Shown here in pieces: positions 9,037 to 19,559 of a stretch of 64,000 bases of DNA. The notes beneath the pieces are model-generated. The model worked only from the letters and a program-made list of their open reading frames with translations, was not told where the DNA came from and made no database searches. Position 1 is the first letter of the stretch. Each line of letters begins with the position of its first letter. Both the position numbers and the translations under genes were made by a program. The DNA is from Carpediemonas membranifera. Taxonomy: Eukaryota; Fornicata. The stretch covers positions 62,001 through 126,000 of the forward strand of contig JAHDYR010000024.1 in assembly GCA_019828565.1 (NCBI GenBank). The letters are read 5' to 3'.

Positions 9037-10755
9037 ATGTACAAAACCAGTCCAGAGCTCAGCATTCCCATTATAGAAGAGGTGGAGAAGCTCATCGAAC
9101 AAGGAGCAGTGTCAAGGCTCCCCGCGAGACCAGGAGTGGTATGCCCGATATTTGTGACCCCAAAGTCGAACGGAATCGATTGGAGGCTGATAAATGACCT
9201 CAGATCAGTGAACCAGGTCATCGAAGCACGCAAGTTTTCAATGAGAGGCCTCGAAGAGGTGCGAGAGGAACTTAGGCCAGAAGACTATATGGTGGCTATA
9301 GACTTCAAGAGCGGCTACCACCAGCTGGCCCTAGACCCAAGAGATAGGACGAAGGCAGCATTCGAACTTGACGGAGAATTCTTCGGCTTCAATGTTCTGC
9401 CCTTCGGTCTGTCAACCGCACCAAGAGCATTCCAAGCCATGTCCAAGCACGCAGCTCGCTTTATATCTAACAAGCTAGGCCTGCGGATCTGCGTCTATCT
9501 AGACGACTGGCTGGTGCTCCATCAAGATCAGGCAAGACTCAGAGAGAAAATCCCGCAGGTTATCAACCTTTTGAGCGTTCTGGGGATCGTTGTTAACAAA
9601 GATAAGTGCAAATGGGATCCGAGCAAGAGACAAGAGTACCTTGGCGTTGTTATAGATTCATCAACAATGATATACGAGCTCACGGAGGAGAAGAGGACGA
9701 AATATCTCGGAGCCGCGGAGAAGCTGTCGAGAGACCGCAAGTTTCAGCTCAGAGACCTCAAGAAGCTAATCGGACGCATGATTTTCACCAAGTCGTGCTT
9801 CGGGAACATCGCTTTAGTGAGGGTCAGATGGTTAACAATCGCAGCCCGAGCCCTGGAGGGGAAGAGGTTGATCAGGGCCAAGCGCTCAGCCCTGAGCAAG
9901 GAGGCAGTCCAAGACCTCCAGTGGTGGGTGAAGACGTTACAAGCCCCCAGATACAGCGGCCTACAGCCTCCACAAGACCAAGTGAGGATAGAGTCAGATG
10001 CGTCATCATATCACGCAGGAGCTAACATATTCACACCATGGGGGTGCAACACATGGTCAAGAGAGCTCACCAGAGAAGAAGCGAGGATGCACATCACGGC
10101 AAAGAAAGCCCTCGGGGCCCTAGACGCCATACTTTCCTTCATGGAAGGGGTGCCAGTTCCGACAACGATCTTCCTATACACAGACAACACAGCAGCGAGG
10201 AAGTGGCTGGAGAAGTCGGGCACCAGAGCACCGCAGCTCATCAGGCGCAGGGCCGTTGCAGTTCACGACTGGCTGACAGCCAAGGGGCATCGCCTGATCG
10301 CGAGATACCTGCCGGGGGAGATGAACTGGACAGCCGACAGGTTGTCCAGGCCACAGGGAGCCTGGCTAGGACACTGGATCCCACATCAGATCCTGCATCG
10401 AATGGCAGAGAGGTGGGGAGCCCTGGACCTGGACCTGTCGGCAGAAGGTTTCGCCTGTATGGAGTCAAGGTGGGACGGCAGAGTTCTCCTCTGTCCTCCA
10501 TTCCGGCAGCTGGGGAGGGTGGCCCAACGGTTGGCAGCAGAGGCCGTGTCCACCAGGGTCAATCCGGCTCTACAACAGAGAGGATGCGCGCTGATATATG
10601 TCCTCGTGAAACACAACGCGCATATCACCATCTCAGAGATCGCTCAGGCAACGATGACCATGGAGGTCCCAGTGCAGGAGGCACCGAGGGAGTGGAGAGC
10701 ACTGGCCGGTCCGAAATCCAGAGTGACCGTCAGGGCCGCCTGGATCCCACGCTGA
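9037..10755 (+). CDS. DIRS-like D2 reverse transcriptase/RNase H
   Basis: An uninterrupted 572-codon RT/RNase H of the DIRS type. RT motifs: RLINDLRSVNQV, VAIDFKSGYHQL, FNVLPFGLSTAP and ICVYLDDWLVL. The RNase H acids lie in IESDASSYHAG, ITAKKALGAL, LYTDNTAARKW and NWTADRLSR. A C-terminal extension (GALDLDLSAEGF, LLCPPFRQLGRVAQRL) matches the region that follows RNase H in the other elements here. The ATG at 9037 directly follows the ACTCAA tail of an insertion, so the true N terminus is probably lost. The frame ends just before the recombinase frame. Confidence 0.9.
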   Translation: MYKTSPELSIPIIEEVEKLIEQGAVSRLPARPGVVCPIFVTPKSNGIDWRLINDLRSVNQVIEARKFSMRGLEEVREELRPEDYMVAIDFKSGYHQLALDPRDRTKAAFELDGEFFGFNVLPFGLSTAPRAFQAMSKHAARFISNKLGLRICVYLDDWLVLHQDQARLREKIPQVINLLSVLGIVVNKDKCKWDPSKRQEYLGVVIDSSTMIYELTEEKRTKYLGAAEKLSRDRKFQLRDLKKLIGRMIFTKSCFGNIALVRVRWLTIAARALEGKRLIRAKRSALSKEAVQDLQWWVKTLQAPRYSGLQPPQDQVRIESDASSYHAGANIFTPWGCNTWSRELTREEARMHITAKKALGALDAILSFMEGVPVPTTIFLYTDNTAARKWLEKSGTRAPQLIRRRAVAVHDWLTAKGHRLIARYLPGEMNWTADRLSRPQGAWLGHWIPHQILHRMAERWGALDLDLSAEGFACMESRWDGRVLLCPPFRQLGRVAQRLAAEAVSTRVNPALQQRGCALIYVLVKHNAHITISEIAQATMTMEVPVQEAPREWRALAGPKSRVTVRAAWIPR

Positions 10756-10757
10756 GA

Positions 10758-11828
10758 GCAGCAGGAGTGATAGTACGCGACCAAGAGACCGACAGAGGAG
10801 GAGCACAAAGACGAGTCAGGAACATACCTGTGGACCCAGAGGTGGCCAGCAGAATAAGAAACTCGCTAGCCGCTATTCGTTTTGCTCAGTCAACCCGCAC
10901 AGACATTATCAAGGAGACATGCGCCTTCCTAGCATTTGAGAGAAACGGTTGTCAACTCTCCGATCTCCCTCCCGAGCTAGAGGAGATTAGGCCAGTTATC
11001 CAACTGTACAACGAGCCTCTCTGGAACTATATGCTGGCAGAGGGCTCACGCATGGCCGGCAAGAGACTGAAGACGAAGTATCAACGCATAGTGCTCGGCC
11101 TGGAAGCGATCGGGAGAAGAAGGAACCCAGCGTGCAACGAGGACAACGTGGTTGAGGCGATAGCGAAGGCAGCTAACTCAACAAGGGAAACATTTGCGAG
11201 GAAGAACGGAAAGGCCCTGCCTCTATCATGGCAGGCTATCAAGTCGGCCATAGACTCATACTCCACATGCGAGAAGACGCCTCATCTCTGCCAGACCATT
11301 GCACTCGCCTTACTCACGTTCACCACCGTCTCGAGACAAGGGGAGATCCTAGCACTGCGGAGACAGGACGTGTCAAGAGTCGGCGAGTCCCACTTAGCCC
11401 TCAGACTCGGCAAGACGAAGACCAGAGAGAACGTAGTCAAGCTCGTGCCAAGGGAAGACAGCGTCTATTGTCCAACTGCCTGGCTCATTAGACACATGAG
11501 ATCGGTTGAGGAAGGCCCGCTGTGGAGGAGCACCCTGGTGACCGGGCGGACGATGGAGCTTAATCGTACACCGTTACTCCCAGCGCAGATTAGGAGGGAC
11601 GAGCTGCTCGTCGACCTACGAGAGCTCCTGCACCTGCCCTTGTCAGGCGACTCTTTCAGAAGGGGCGCGGTGGTCGAACTGATAGGAAGAGGAGTGCCGA
11701 TCACTGTGATCCAGGCCCTCGGAACGTGGGCCTCAGCGGATTCGGTCCTCGTCTACTGTGAAGAAGCGATACGGTTGTCTCCCGAAGACACAAGACTCAC
11801 GATGGCTGCGGCACGGGATGGATGGTAA
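10758..11828 (+). CDS. DIRS-like D2 tyrosine recombinase
   Basis: Tyrosine recombinase of D2, read in a different frame from RT and following its stop directly. No ATG stands near its expected start, so it may be made by frameshifting or reinitiation from RT. Boxes: TTVSRQGEIL (first arginine), GKTKTRENVVKL, GDSFRRGAV, GTWASADS and VLVYCEEA (tyrosine). The residue at the histidine position of the HxxR box is aspartate (DSFRR), whereas D1 and D3 have histidine. That change could weaken catalysis. The frame is otherwise complete. Confidence 0.85.
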   Translation, partial: AAGVIVRDQETDRGGAQRRVRNIPVDPEVASRIRNSLAAIRFAQSTRTDIIKETCAFLAFERNGCQLSDLPPELEEIRPVIQLYNEPLWNYMLAEGSRMAGKRLKTKYQRIVLGLEAIGRRRNPACNEDNVVEAIAKAANSTRETFARKNGKALPLSWQAIKSAIDSYSTCEKTPHLCQTIALALLTFTTVSRQGEILALRRQDVSRVGESHLALRLGKTKTRENVVKLVPREDSVYCPTAWLIRHMRSVEEGPLWRSTLVTGRTMELNRTPLLPAQIRRDELLVDLRELLHLPLSGDSFRRGAVVELIGRGVPITVIQALGTWASADSVLVYCEEAIRLSPEDTRLTMAAARDGW

Positions 11829-11987
11829 CATCTTGTTGCAATATTGTCGATTAGTCCGTTGGACTCGTGCAAGGCACGTTGCTCCTCATTCCAGAGGGAG
11901 TGACATTGGAGCATGGGCGACGGATTTGGCCCAACCGATTTGGCTCGGGGAATCAAATCGTATCAGGATCGTGCCCAGTTGGGAACG

Positions 11988-12437
11988 ATGGACGACGATA
12001 ACGAGAACAACCCACCACCGGAGCAACAACCGGCGCAAGACAACGCAGGAGCCGATCGGGAGACCATCAAGCAGCTTACGGGCGAAGTGATGACGCTCAG
12101 GGAGCTAATCACGCTCGACTGGGAGCACCTCTCTTCCCTGGAAATAAGGAGCGAATCGGAATGGCTCCAGAGACTATTTAGAGACATCGTCGTTCATCCT
12201 GAGACCACCACCGGCGACGTGCTACTGCAGCTGAGACTCAGACATCAGCTACTGCTGATCAAGGACCGCAGCGCCTTTCGCTACGCGGCTGCCGTCGAGC
12301 AGTGCATCAAGGCCAGAAAGCGTAGGATCACCAAAACCGAGTCGCTCGAGGCCCTCGTCGCTGAGGCATGTTCGTCCGCCCGTGTCGCCCCTGCTAACCC
12401 AAACAAGGGCAAGGGCGACAAGCGCGCCCGAACTTAA
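11988..12437 (+). CDS. DIRS-like D3 gag-like ORF
   Basis: An ORF of about 149 residues from the ATG at 11988; an in-frame ATG at 11913 would add 25 residues. The N terminus is acidic and Asn/Pro/Gln-rich, the centre is helical (LITLDWEHLSSLEI, LQLRLRHQLLLIK) and the C terminus is basic (NPNKGKGDKRART). There is no zinc knuckle. Its position between D2 and the D3 RT, in the same orientation, suggests a gag-like ORF of D3. I do not recognise it by sequence. Confidence 0.55.
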   Translation: MDDDNENNPPPEQQPAQDNAGADRETIKQLTGEVMTLRELITLDWEHLSSLEIRSESEWLQRLFRDIVVHPETTTGDVLLQLRLRHQLLLIKDRSAFRYAAAVEQCIKARKRRITKTESLEALVAEACSSARVAPANPNKGKGDKRART

Positions 12438-12481
12438 TCGAGAGACAAGACAAAAGAAAGACAAGCAGACCATACCACCCA

Positions 12482-13509
12482 TCACCAACAACCCCAAACA
12501 CCCACCTATCATCACCGCCACACCACAGCCATCAGTGGCCCACGTTTCCCCATCACCTCCAGGCCTGGAGAGGCTTCGGAGTGCCGTCCGAGGTGGACGC
12601 GTGGCTGCAGGGCGTCGTGATTGAAACCACTGGGCCTCCACCACAACCGAAGATCCCACCAATTCGACCGTCGGACGTGAAAAAGCTGAAACCGCTAGTC
12701 CAGGGCCTCATCAAGTCGGGGGCCGCCGAGGAATCATCGGAGGTGACTCTTGTGTCGCCCATCTTCCCGGTGGCGAAGGGAATCACGAAATGGCGCCTGG
12801 TGCACGACCTCAGATCGCTGAACAGCGTATCGCGGGGAGCGAAGAACGTTCAGGCTCTTCGGAGTGAAGCGCGCGATCCTCGGGATACAGCCGGGCGACT
12901 TCCACATGTCCCTGGACCTTACGGCCAGCTACCATCACGTAGGGATCCATCCATCCAGCAGGCACCTGCTTGGCTTCACCTGGGAGGGACGTGTATACCG
13001 ATTCAACGTCCTTCCGTTCGACTGGTCAGCAGCGCCGATGATATTCCAGAAGATAATGCTGGCAGCGGCCACCATACTGCGCCGACATTGCCCAGGGACC
13101 GGCATAGCCGTATACCTGGACGACATTCTGCTATTTGGACCTCGAGAGACGCTTCTAGGGCACAGAGAGCGCATCATCCAGATCCTAGAGGAGCTAGGCT
13201 TTGTGATCAATCGCGAGAAGTCCATTCTCGATCCAACGACGCGCTTGAAATACCTAGGCATCATTGTGGATTCAGCAGCCAGAACGATTCAGCTTTCCAC
13301 CGACAAAGCCCACCAGTATCTCGAACTGCTCGAGCAGATTATGTCATCGCGCAAGGCGACCACACGCCAATGGGAGCAGCTCATGGGCAAACTAGGCTTC
13401 GCCTCGCTCTGCCGCCAGGATGGCCAGGCGTGGCTCCGCCGCTTGCAGTCCGTCCAGGACCCGTCTCGGCTCTCGGAGGAGGAGCTCGAATCCCTCGCGA
13501 CGTGGCGCT
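12482..13509 (+). pseudogene. DIRS-like D3 RT, 5' part, frameshifted and interrupted by E4
   Basis: The N terminus (SEVDAWLQGVVIETTG, WRLVHDLRSLNSVSR) is in frame 2. Coding moves to another frame at a CGGGGA run near 12835-12840 and continues with FRLFGVKRAIL, MSLDLTASYHHVG, FNVLPFDWSAAP and the catalytic IAVYLDDILLF. It reaches TWR at 13509, where LTR element E4 is inserted. Coding resumes in register at 18634 after the 4-bp target duplication. So one single-base frameshift and one 5.1-kb insertion break an otherwise recognisable gene. Confidence 0.85.
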
Positions 13510-13620
13510 TGTCATCCGCTCATCTATTTATCATCGGGTACTTATCCTGCACCCGCAGGATAAGACCCAGTTTCAGCTCTAAATGGTTTAACACTCGTTA
13601 GTTGCCGTAGGATGACCACA
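13510..13620 (+). repeat. E4 5' LTR
   Basis: 111 bp, TGTCATCC...ACCACA. It contains a hairpin with a perfect 10-bp stem (CTTATCCTGC at 13541-13550, GCAGGATAAG at 13555-13564) and a 4-nt loop. The stem extends by a further 4 bp past a bulged A. Identical to the copy at 18523-18633. Confidence 0.9.
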
Positions 13621-13630
13621 ATGATATCAT
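13621..13630 (+). promoter_or_regulatory. 10-bp palindrome at the primer-binding position of E4
   Basis: ATGATATCAT is self-complementary and begins on the first base after the 5' LTR, where a tRNA primer-binding site is expected. The first ATG downstream is at 13644. E1, E2 and E3 have different palindromes in the same place. Confidence 0.75.
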
Positions 13631-16600
13631 TTCTCCCGGGGAGATGAGAATCAAACGTCCTGCGGTGCTAGCGAGTGATATAATCAACATCAGTCTTCTC
13701 AAACACAAACGAATTCTTGTCGTGTCTTGGTTGGTCAAAACATGTCTCAGACCGCGCACAATATGTCCAGTAGCGACAGCAGGTTGCATATTAGTAGAGT
13801 ATTCCGCGCTAGGGCCTCCAAAGGCCATGAACCAGTCGCGAGCATTTTATGTGCTCAGAACGAGCCAGATAGAACGTTTTGGTAGAAACGCCGTTTGGAA
13901 TCGATATTCCACGGCCAAAACAACTTCTTTTCTATCCAGATTACGGCACCATACCGCTTTCTCTTGTCAGTTCATGGAGCCAGCTACACTGAGTAAGCTC
14001 CGACGGCTCCGAGCATCACTGCGAATCGGAACGCGATTAATTGATACATCGACACCAGCGGTCGATGCCTAAGGGGTTTTCATACTCATTTGGCGCCATA
14101 CCAGCTCTCACGACCGGGCGTCGACGGACGTCTTTCGTCGCCACAACTCCCGAACAGTCGGTCAACCTCTACCTCCACAAACGTCGCTATAGACCCGCGC
14201 CGCAGAGCGTATGGATCATGACGACCCTTCAGCAGGCCGGACCCGCCCCCGCATCATCATCAATTGATCACATCAAGCCTGAAGACGACAAAGAGATGTT
14301 ATGGGCCCTGCGCCGCAGGCGCAGGAGACTCGGCGATCATCTAACGACCTGAGCCCTGGCGGCCAGAGTCGACCCCACCTTCATCAACTGATAACTCCAA
14401 TGATGATCTCATTCAAATGACGATTGAGGAACCCACAGAAGACCTCTTCGGCCTATAATCCACACGTCAACCGGAGCCAGACAGGCCCGAGCTGACCCAC
14501 GCTTTTTGTATTGTTCGATCAGCTCGATCAGCAATGGCCCTGAGGGCTCACTCTGAGTGTGACCCCTGATCATCAAGAGGACAGAGCCTGTATCGGCCGG
14601 TACCCACCATCATTAGTTGTCCACATCATCAACAGTAGCTTCATTGTGCCTTCTTTAACCCATACCTACCGATCACAAGTTCTTTCACTAGACTGCTCGT
14701 ACAGGTTGTCCAAGCGTAACCCCTCTCGCGTAACTCCGTCACAGGCTTCAAGCATCTTCACCGCTGTGTGGTCGCGCCCATGGAGTCCGCGCGCTGCAAA
14801 TCCTACACTACATTAGCTATAACATCATCGCAAGGTGCGACGATGAATCCTCTGATCACCTGATCCTCGAACGGCGGCACGTAGCGCTGTTCGCCGCGAC
14901 ACCGCAGCATCTAGGGTGCTGCAGGAGAGCGCATGCCATCATCATACGACATCCACACATCGAAGCCATGCTACACCGCAACGCTAGCCGAGCGTTGAAT
15001 GCCATAATGCGTTTACCACCATCTACTTTTGCATTTTGAGCCCAACGTATTGTGGTTGGACTCTCCCGATTCTGCCGTAACAAGGCCGAGTGTAAGGCAC
15101 CTCAGGGCGAGCCCCAGTCCGAGCTCGCATGCCTGGCCTAGGCGAGGACCTGCATCCAGTAACTTGTTCTATGAGGGCTCCAAGATTGTCATTTCACGCG
15201 AGTGTAGAAGCTCGTGTATCAACAGTACCATCAAGATCGTGCACGATCGTGTGCCGAGGGAGACTCGTGCCACATCACGACCTCCACAACCGTATTCCTC
15301 CTCTATTCTAGGGTCAGCAGTAGACCTATTATATCATGCCCAGTCTCAGCACACAGTAGTGCCTGAAGGTGTTACGAGCCGGCAGGCAGGAGTGATGACT
15401 GTCAACTCCCTGTTGAAGCTGTACACATATAGCGACGGTCCCTCTACCGTCGCTGACTGACTAGCTTCCCCCAATGAACCAAGGCGGCTCTGCTGCCAGG
15501 TGTCAAACTGATCTACCGAATACAAGAGCCGCGCTGACTACATTTGCCAAGACCAGGGCAAGGTCTGCCCTAGTTTCAGCCCGGTGCGAGGACAGTGTGA
15601 GCCTGTCCATTCTACAAGGCGAGGCCTAACGACACATGCCTTAGAGTAGAGGTCTGATGTCTTGCTTAAGCTACGCAAGCATAACATAGCCGAGGGCGAG
15701 GTAGACGACGCCCCACGCCTAGTAACTGTCTAATGTACACCGAGATGAGCTTTATCCCGACAGGCCAGTCAACCTAGTTGTCAACCTTGCTGTGCCAAGT
15801 CAGACAGACCGTCTGCCTTACCGCTTATCAACCCCATGGGGTTGTGACTTAGATCTATAACAGCCAATGCATATTGATTTCTCCCACAGAATGTAGCACA
15901 GTACCCTTTTTGGAGAGGCCCTTTCTTCCCCCCATGGATACGTTGCCTGAACGAGATTGCTCAACGACAGCTTCAGCCCGACCGAAGGTGGTCGAGCCTA
16001 CCATCGACTGGTGTCCTTAACGCCGTCATGCCATGATGGCATAGGCACCTATTCATTGTCCGAGATCGTGCCATGGTGGTCACCATGTCCGCACACCCTG
16101 TCGAACACGATCGACAGTTGTCTTTAACGGCACATAAGCGCGTACGATCGATGCATGAGCTTACCCCATGCTGCTAGAAGGCGAGCGACGCATGTCGTGT
16201 GCGCTCAGAAGGTAGCTGTTGTAGTGGGTCGTGCTACCCCAGCTGGGTCCAGCCCGCGTTGCTTGCTTCCTGCACGACTCAGACCCACACACAAAAGGGC
16301 CAGTGTGGTCTTTCCCACGGCTTACTAACTCCGTAACTTAGAGCAGTGTCGTAGTGACACTGACATTGACGCGATACATCCCCTGCTAGTCGTACTAGAT
16401 GTACGATATACCCGTGTCGCCCCTACATGATCGCGTGAGCTAGCCAGTTCTCCCTGGCAGACATACCTGAGCAACAATGAGGCTTCGTTGCCAGACTCAG
16501 ACACATCACAGCCCAGGTCTACGGTGCCAGTAGCCCCGACCGTAAGAGTATTATCGACGTAACACCGTGTGGTGGTGCCCGGCAGTGTGCCTAGAGGCGT

Positions 16601-18512
16601 GTCAAGCGCACACGTAGAACATTTGACACTGTGGGTTGACAAGAGTACCACCCCACAACACATGTTTGGAGATCCAAACCTCCTGTTCAGGGTCTGCCCA
16701 GACAGGCCCTGTGAAGCCTTACCTGTGTCGCAAGTCCATCATGCACGATCGGCATGATCTCTCCTCGTACACCCGAGCCGTAGCAATGGTTCGCACGGCA
16801 GCTTGCACATCGACATGGAGCCGTCCCATCGCGAAATGGTCGGACCGAAACGCTTGTATCTTGTCCCAGGACACTCAAGTCATCACTATGCACTAGTGCC
16901 AAGGTATACCGCGAAGAATTCAAGTCTCAATTGAGTCTAGTCTAGTATGTCTAGTCTAGAGTGAGTTTAGCATATGGAGGTCGCTCCTTCATCGTTCATC
17001 GAACACCATGAGAAAGCCAGCAGTAGCCGTGTCCGGTCCTCTGGCATAAGAACGTGTCCTGTAGCCACCAGGTCGCTGAACAACGCTGCGGCGAGTAGGC
17101 TGACGGTGGGTTGCATGGACGGGTAAGCTATAGCATGACGGTAGTCTGACAGTTCTGTCTTTACCGTGTCTAGTGAGCAGTAGCCACTAGTCGTTTCGTT
17201 TCACACAGGGATCCCGTAGTTTATATTGCGCATCTGGCAGTAGTCCAGCGAGGGCACCGCTCGGTAATAGCGGTGTGACGGCTGCTCGAAGGTTCGAATC
17301 CGACGGGAGGAGAGCGAGTAGTCCCTGACTTGCAGAAGGGTTGATGATTCTGTGTATGGTGTAGGTGCGGCCGGCCAACCAATCCTCATCGACGCGCAGA
17401 TCTGAGACTGATGGAGCTTGTCAGAAGGTTTTGGTCTTGGATGCCGTGCCGACGGGCGCATGTACACCAAAGCGAGAGACGTCAGTGAGATATCACGAGT
17501 CTCGTTATACATATCCGGCCTCAAGCTTTCCCTTGGCGGCGACGGTGCAAAGGTCACGCTACGGACGAGTTAGAGCCAGACCCGCACGGGTGCTCGTTGT
17601 CCAGTAGTTGTCTCAGCCAGTTTTGAGCCTTGTCATATATGATGCTCGTTGGTGGAGAGGTCGAGAAGCGTTCGCTGCGACCTGATCAAATAAGTCCTGG
17701 TACACGGCAGGCATAATGTGATAGAACATGGCCTCACTATGTCAGTAGGCCATGGAGCAAGTCCCACGATCACACGTCATTCCGTTGAAACGGTTGTGTG
17801 TTAATTGTACCATCATGCGAATGGTTGGTGAGCCTGTCAGGCTCTATAGTGTTTATATCGACTAGCAACAGTCGAGTCGACCCGGTCCCAGTCCGCTGGA
17901 CGGTCAAACCGGCCCCAAGCTCTCACTTGGTGGCGACGGTATGATGCCAAGTTGTCTTCATGAAGCTTGGATTAGCTTCGATAAGTCCCTGTACCGCAGA
18001 GCAATGCGAGAGGGCTGCAGTCATCTTAAGCTTTTCACTTGAGACGAGGCTGAGTGTAGACTATCAGATAGTCTTTCAAGTCGACGGAGTGCCGTCGCGT
18101 CATCTAACATAGTATCACAGTATCACAGTGCTTCGCAGCTAGGCACAGTCGCAGCACCTGACGTGACATTTATCCTCTGATCGCCGATCAAGCATCGTGT
18201 CACAAATGTCAACCCGTGACATTACCTGGATACGGCGCGTTATTTCACTGATGCGGCCGTGGAGGGGCAGTGGTTGAGAGTCTTTTCCCACCGGGTTTTT
18301 CTTCCTCTCAAGAGCAAGCCACATGTCCCTGACCTCACTTAGGTCGAATGCCGAAGCGTGGAACACACCGCGGCAAATCTTATCGCCTTGACGCATGAGG
18401 CACGTGAGAGTTCAGCCTGAACTCTGATTCTACTAAGCACACAAGGACTGATATCCAGCACATCCATTTAGTTGTCAAGACCCTCCCCTGTCACAAGCCA
18501 TTATCGGGTCTT
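13631..18512 (+). other. E4 interior, no recognisable coding
   Basis: About 4.9 kb without a gag, protease, RT, RNase H or integrase motif in six frames. The longest + frame near the 5' end (13644-14072, 142 codons) starts where gag would start but looks like random translation. Other contents: a CTAGT-rich simple repeat at about 16930-16965, a motif with CTTGG(C/T)GGCGACGGT near 17535 and again near 17935, and a second copy of GGAGGGGCAG at 18261-18270. Otherwise I see nothing in it. Confidence 0.6.
18261..18270 (+). other. Internal polypurine-tract copy in E4
   Basis: GGAGGGGCAG followed by TG, identical to the tract before the 3' LTR (18513-18522) and 252 bp upstream of it. It could act as a central polypurine tract or mark a remnant of an older element end. 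Confidence 0.4.
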
Positions 18513-18522
18513 GGAGGGGCAG
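18513..18522 (+). other. E4 polypurine tract
   Basis: GGAGGGGCAG immediately before the 3' LTR. The same sequence precedes the 3' LTR of E2, with GGAGGGGTAG in E1. This is the expected plus-strand primer. Confidence 0.75.
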
Positions 18523-18633
18523 TGTCATCCGCTCATCTATTTATCATCGGGTACTTATCCTGCACCCGCAGGATAAGACCCAGTTTCAGCTCTAAATGGT
18601 TTAACACTCGTTAGTTGCCGTAGGATGACCACA
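18523..18633 (+). repeat. E4 3' LTR
   Basis: A perfect copy of 13510-13620, followed by the target duplication CGCT at 18634-18637. Confidence 0.9.
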
Positions 18634-19559
18634 CGCTCCATACTACAAGATCCATCCCCACGACGCTTCGACGACCTCATATCGCTGTGGGGCGCCCACA
18701 GGTCCATCGACTTGATCGTACAGTCAGATGCTTCCGACTATGCGATGGGCGTGGTAATTCGCGCGGAGGGGATGAAAGACAGCACCATTCAGCTCAAAGT
18801 TCCCATCAGCCTCAAGGATCACACTATTGCTGTGAAAGAATTCGCAGCGATTGTGTCGGGCCTCCGAAAGTTGATCAACAACGGCACAACGGACGCAAAC
18901 GTCTCAATCTTCACGGACAATACTGTAGCACAAGCCTGGATCAATCATCAGGGCTCAACGAAGGCGCCAACGCCGGTCCTGGCCATGTGCGAGGAGATCT
19001 TCCCAGCTCTGGAACGTTCACGCATCTCCGTGCGAGCGAGGCACGTAGCAGGTCATCTCAACGTGGAGACAGATGCATTGAGCCGCTACACCAAGCTAGA
19101 CTGGCAAACACCGCGAGGAGTGCTCGAGACCCTTCTTCGGAAATGGGGCCCCATGGAGCTGGACGCCTCTGGCCACGGCTCGAAGGAGCTTCTTCTCCCG
19201 ACATACGCAACTTCAACAGCAGGCTACAACGAGCGTGGTCTAGAGCAGGACTGGCGCGGCAAGCGGTGTTTCTCGCGCCCCCCTTTGCGATGCTACCGCT
19301 TGTTGCCAACAAGCTGGCCAGCATCAGGACGGACATGGGCTCACTTCCGCCTTCGAGGCACACATCACTGGCAGTGGTCATTATACCGGACACGCAATCC
19401 GAGGCGGTCCGGCAGATCAAGGCCATGGCACCCATGAAGCTCTACTTCACACTGAAGCCCAGCGAGACACAGGGCACAGAGCTGGAGTCTCTGATGAGAA
19501 AGAGACCCCGCCTGATCGCGTGCTGCGTGGCGACAGTGACCTCTTCGATGCCGCACTAG
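18634..19559 (+). pseudogene. DIRS-like D3 RNase H and C-terminal domain
   Basis: This continues D3 from 13509 in register. RNase H shows IVQSDASDYAMG, VKEFAAIVSGL, IFTDNTVAQAWINHQ and LNVETDALSR. The C-terminal domain shows GPMELDASGHG. Coding changes frame near 19256-19266 to VFLAPPFAMLPLVANK and KLYFTLKPSE, ending with a stop at 19557-19559. D3 RT/RNase H therefore has two frameshifts as well as the E4 insertion. Confidence 0.85.

Larger units (their letters stand above)
13510..18633 (+). mobile_element. E4: non-autonomous LTR element with 111-bp LTRs
   Basis: A 5,124-bp insertion in D3. Its ends are perfect 111-bp direct repeats (13510-13620 and 18523-18633), starting TG and ending CA, flanked by the 4-bp duplication CGCT (13506-13509 and 18634-18637). 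A polypurine tract GGAGGGGCAG (18513-18522) precedes the 3' LTR. A perfect 10-bp palindrome follows the 5' LTR. Removing E4 rejoins the D3 frame. No gag or pol domain is visible in any frame of the ~4.9-kb interior, so it is best described as a large retrotransposon derivative mobilised by relatives such as E1 or E2. Identical LTRs imply a recent insertion. Confidence 0.88.

Noticed and set aside
13644-14352. ORFs at the gag position of E4
   Set aside because: The composition looks like random translation, with no capsid-like or zinc-knuckle features. Similar short frames occur throughout the E4 interior.
16930-16965. CRISPR-like or short tandem array (CTAGT units)
   Set aside because: A short simple repeat without spacers. 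No CRISPR array is present in this eukaryotic sequence.
17285-17310. tRNA-like GGTTCGAATCC
   Set aside because: It resembles a T-loop, but the flanking 5-bp stem does not pair on either strand and no acceptor or anticodon arms are visible.
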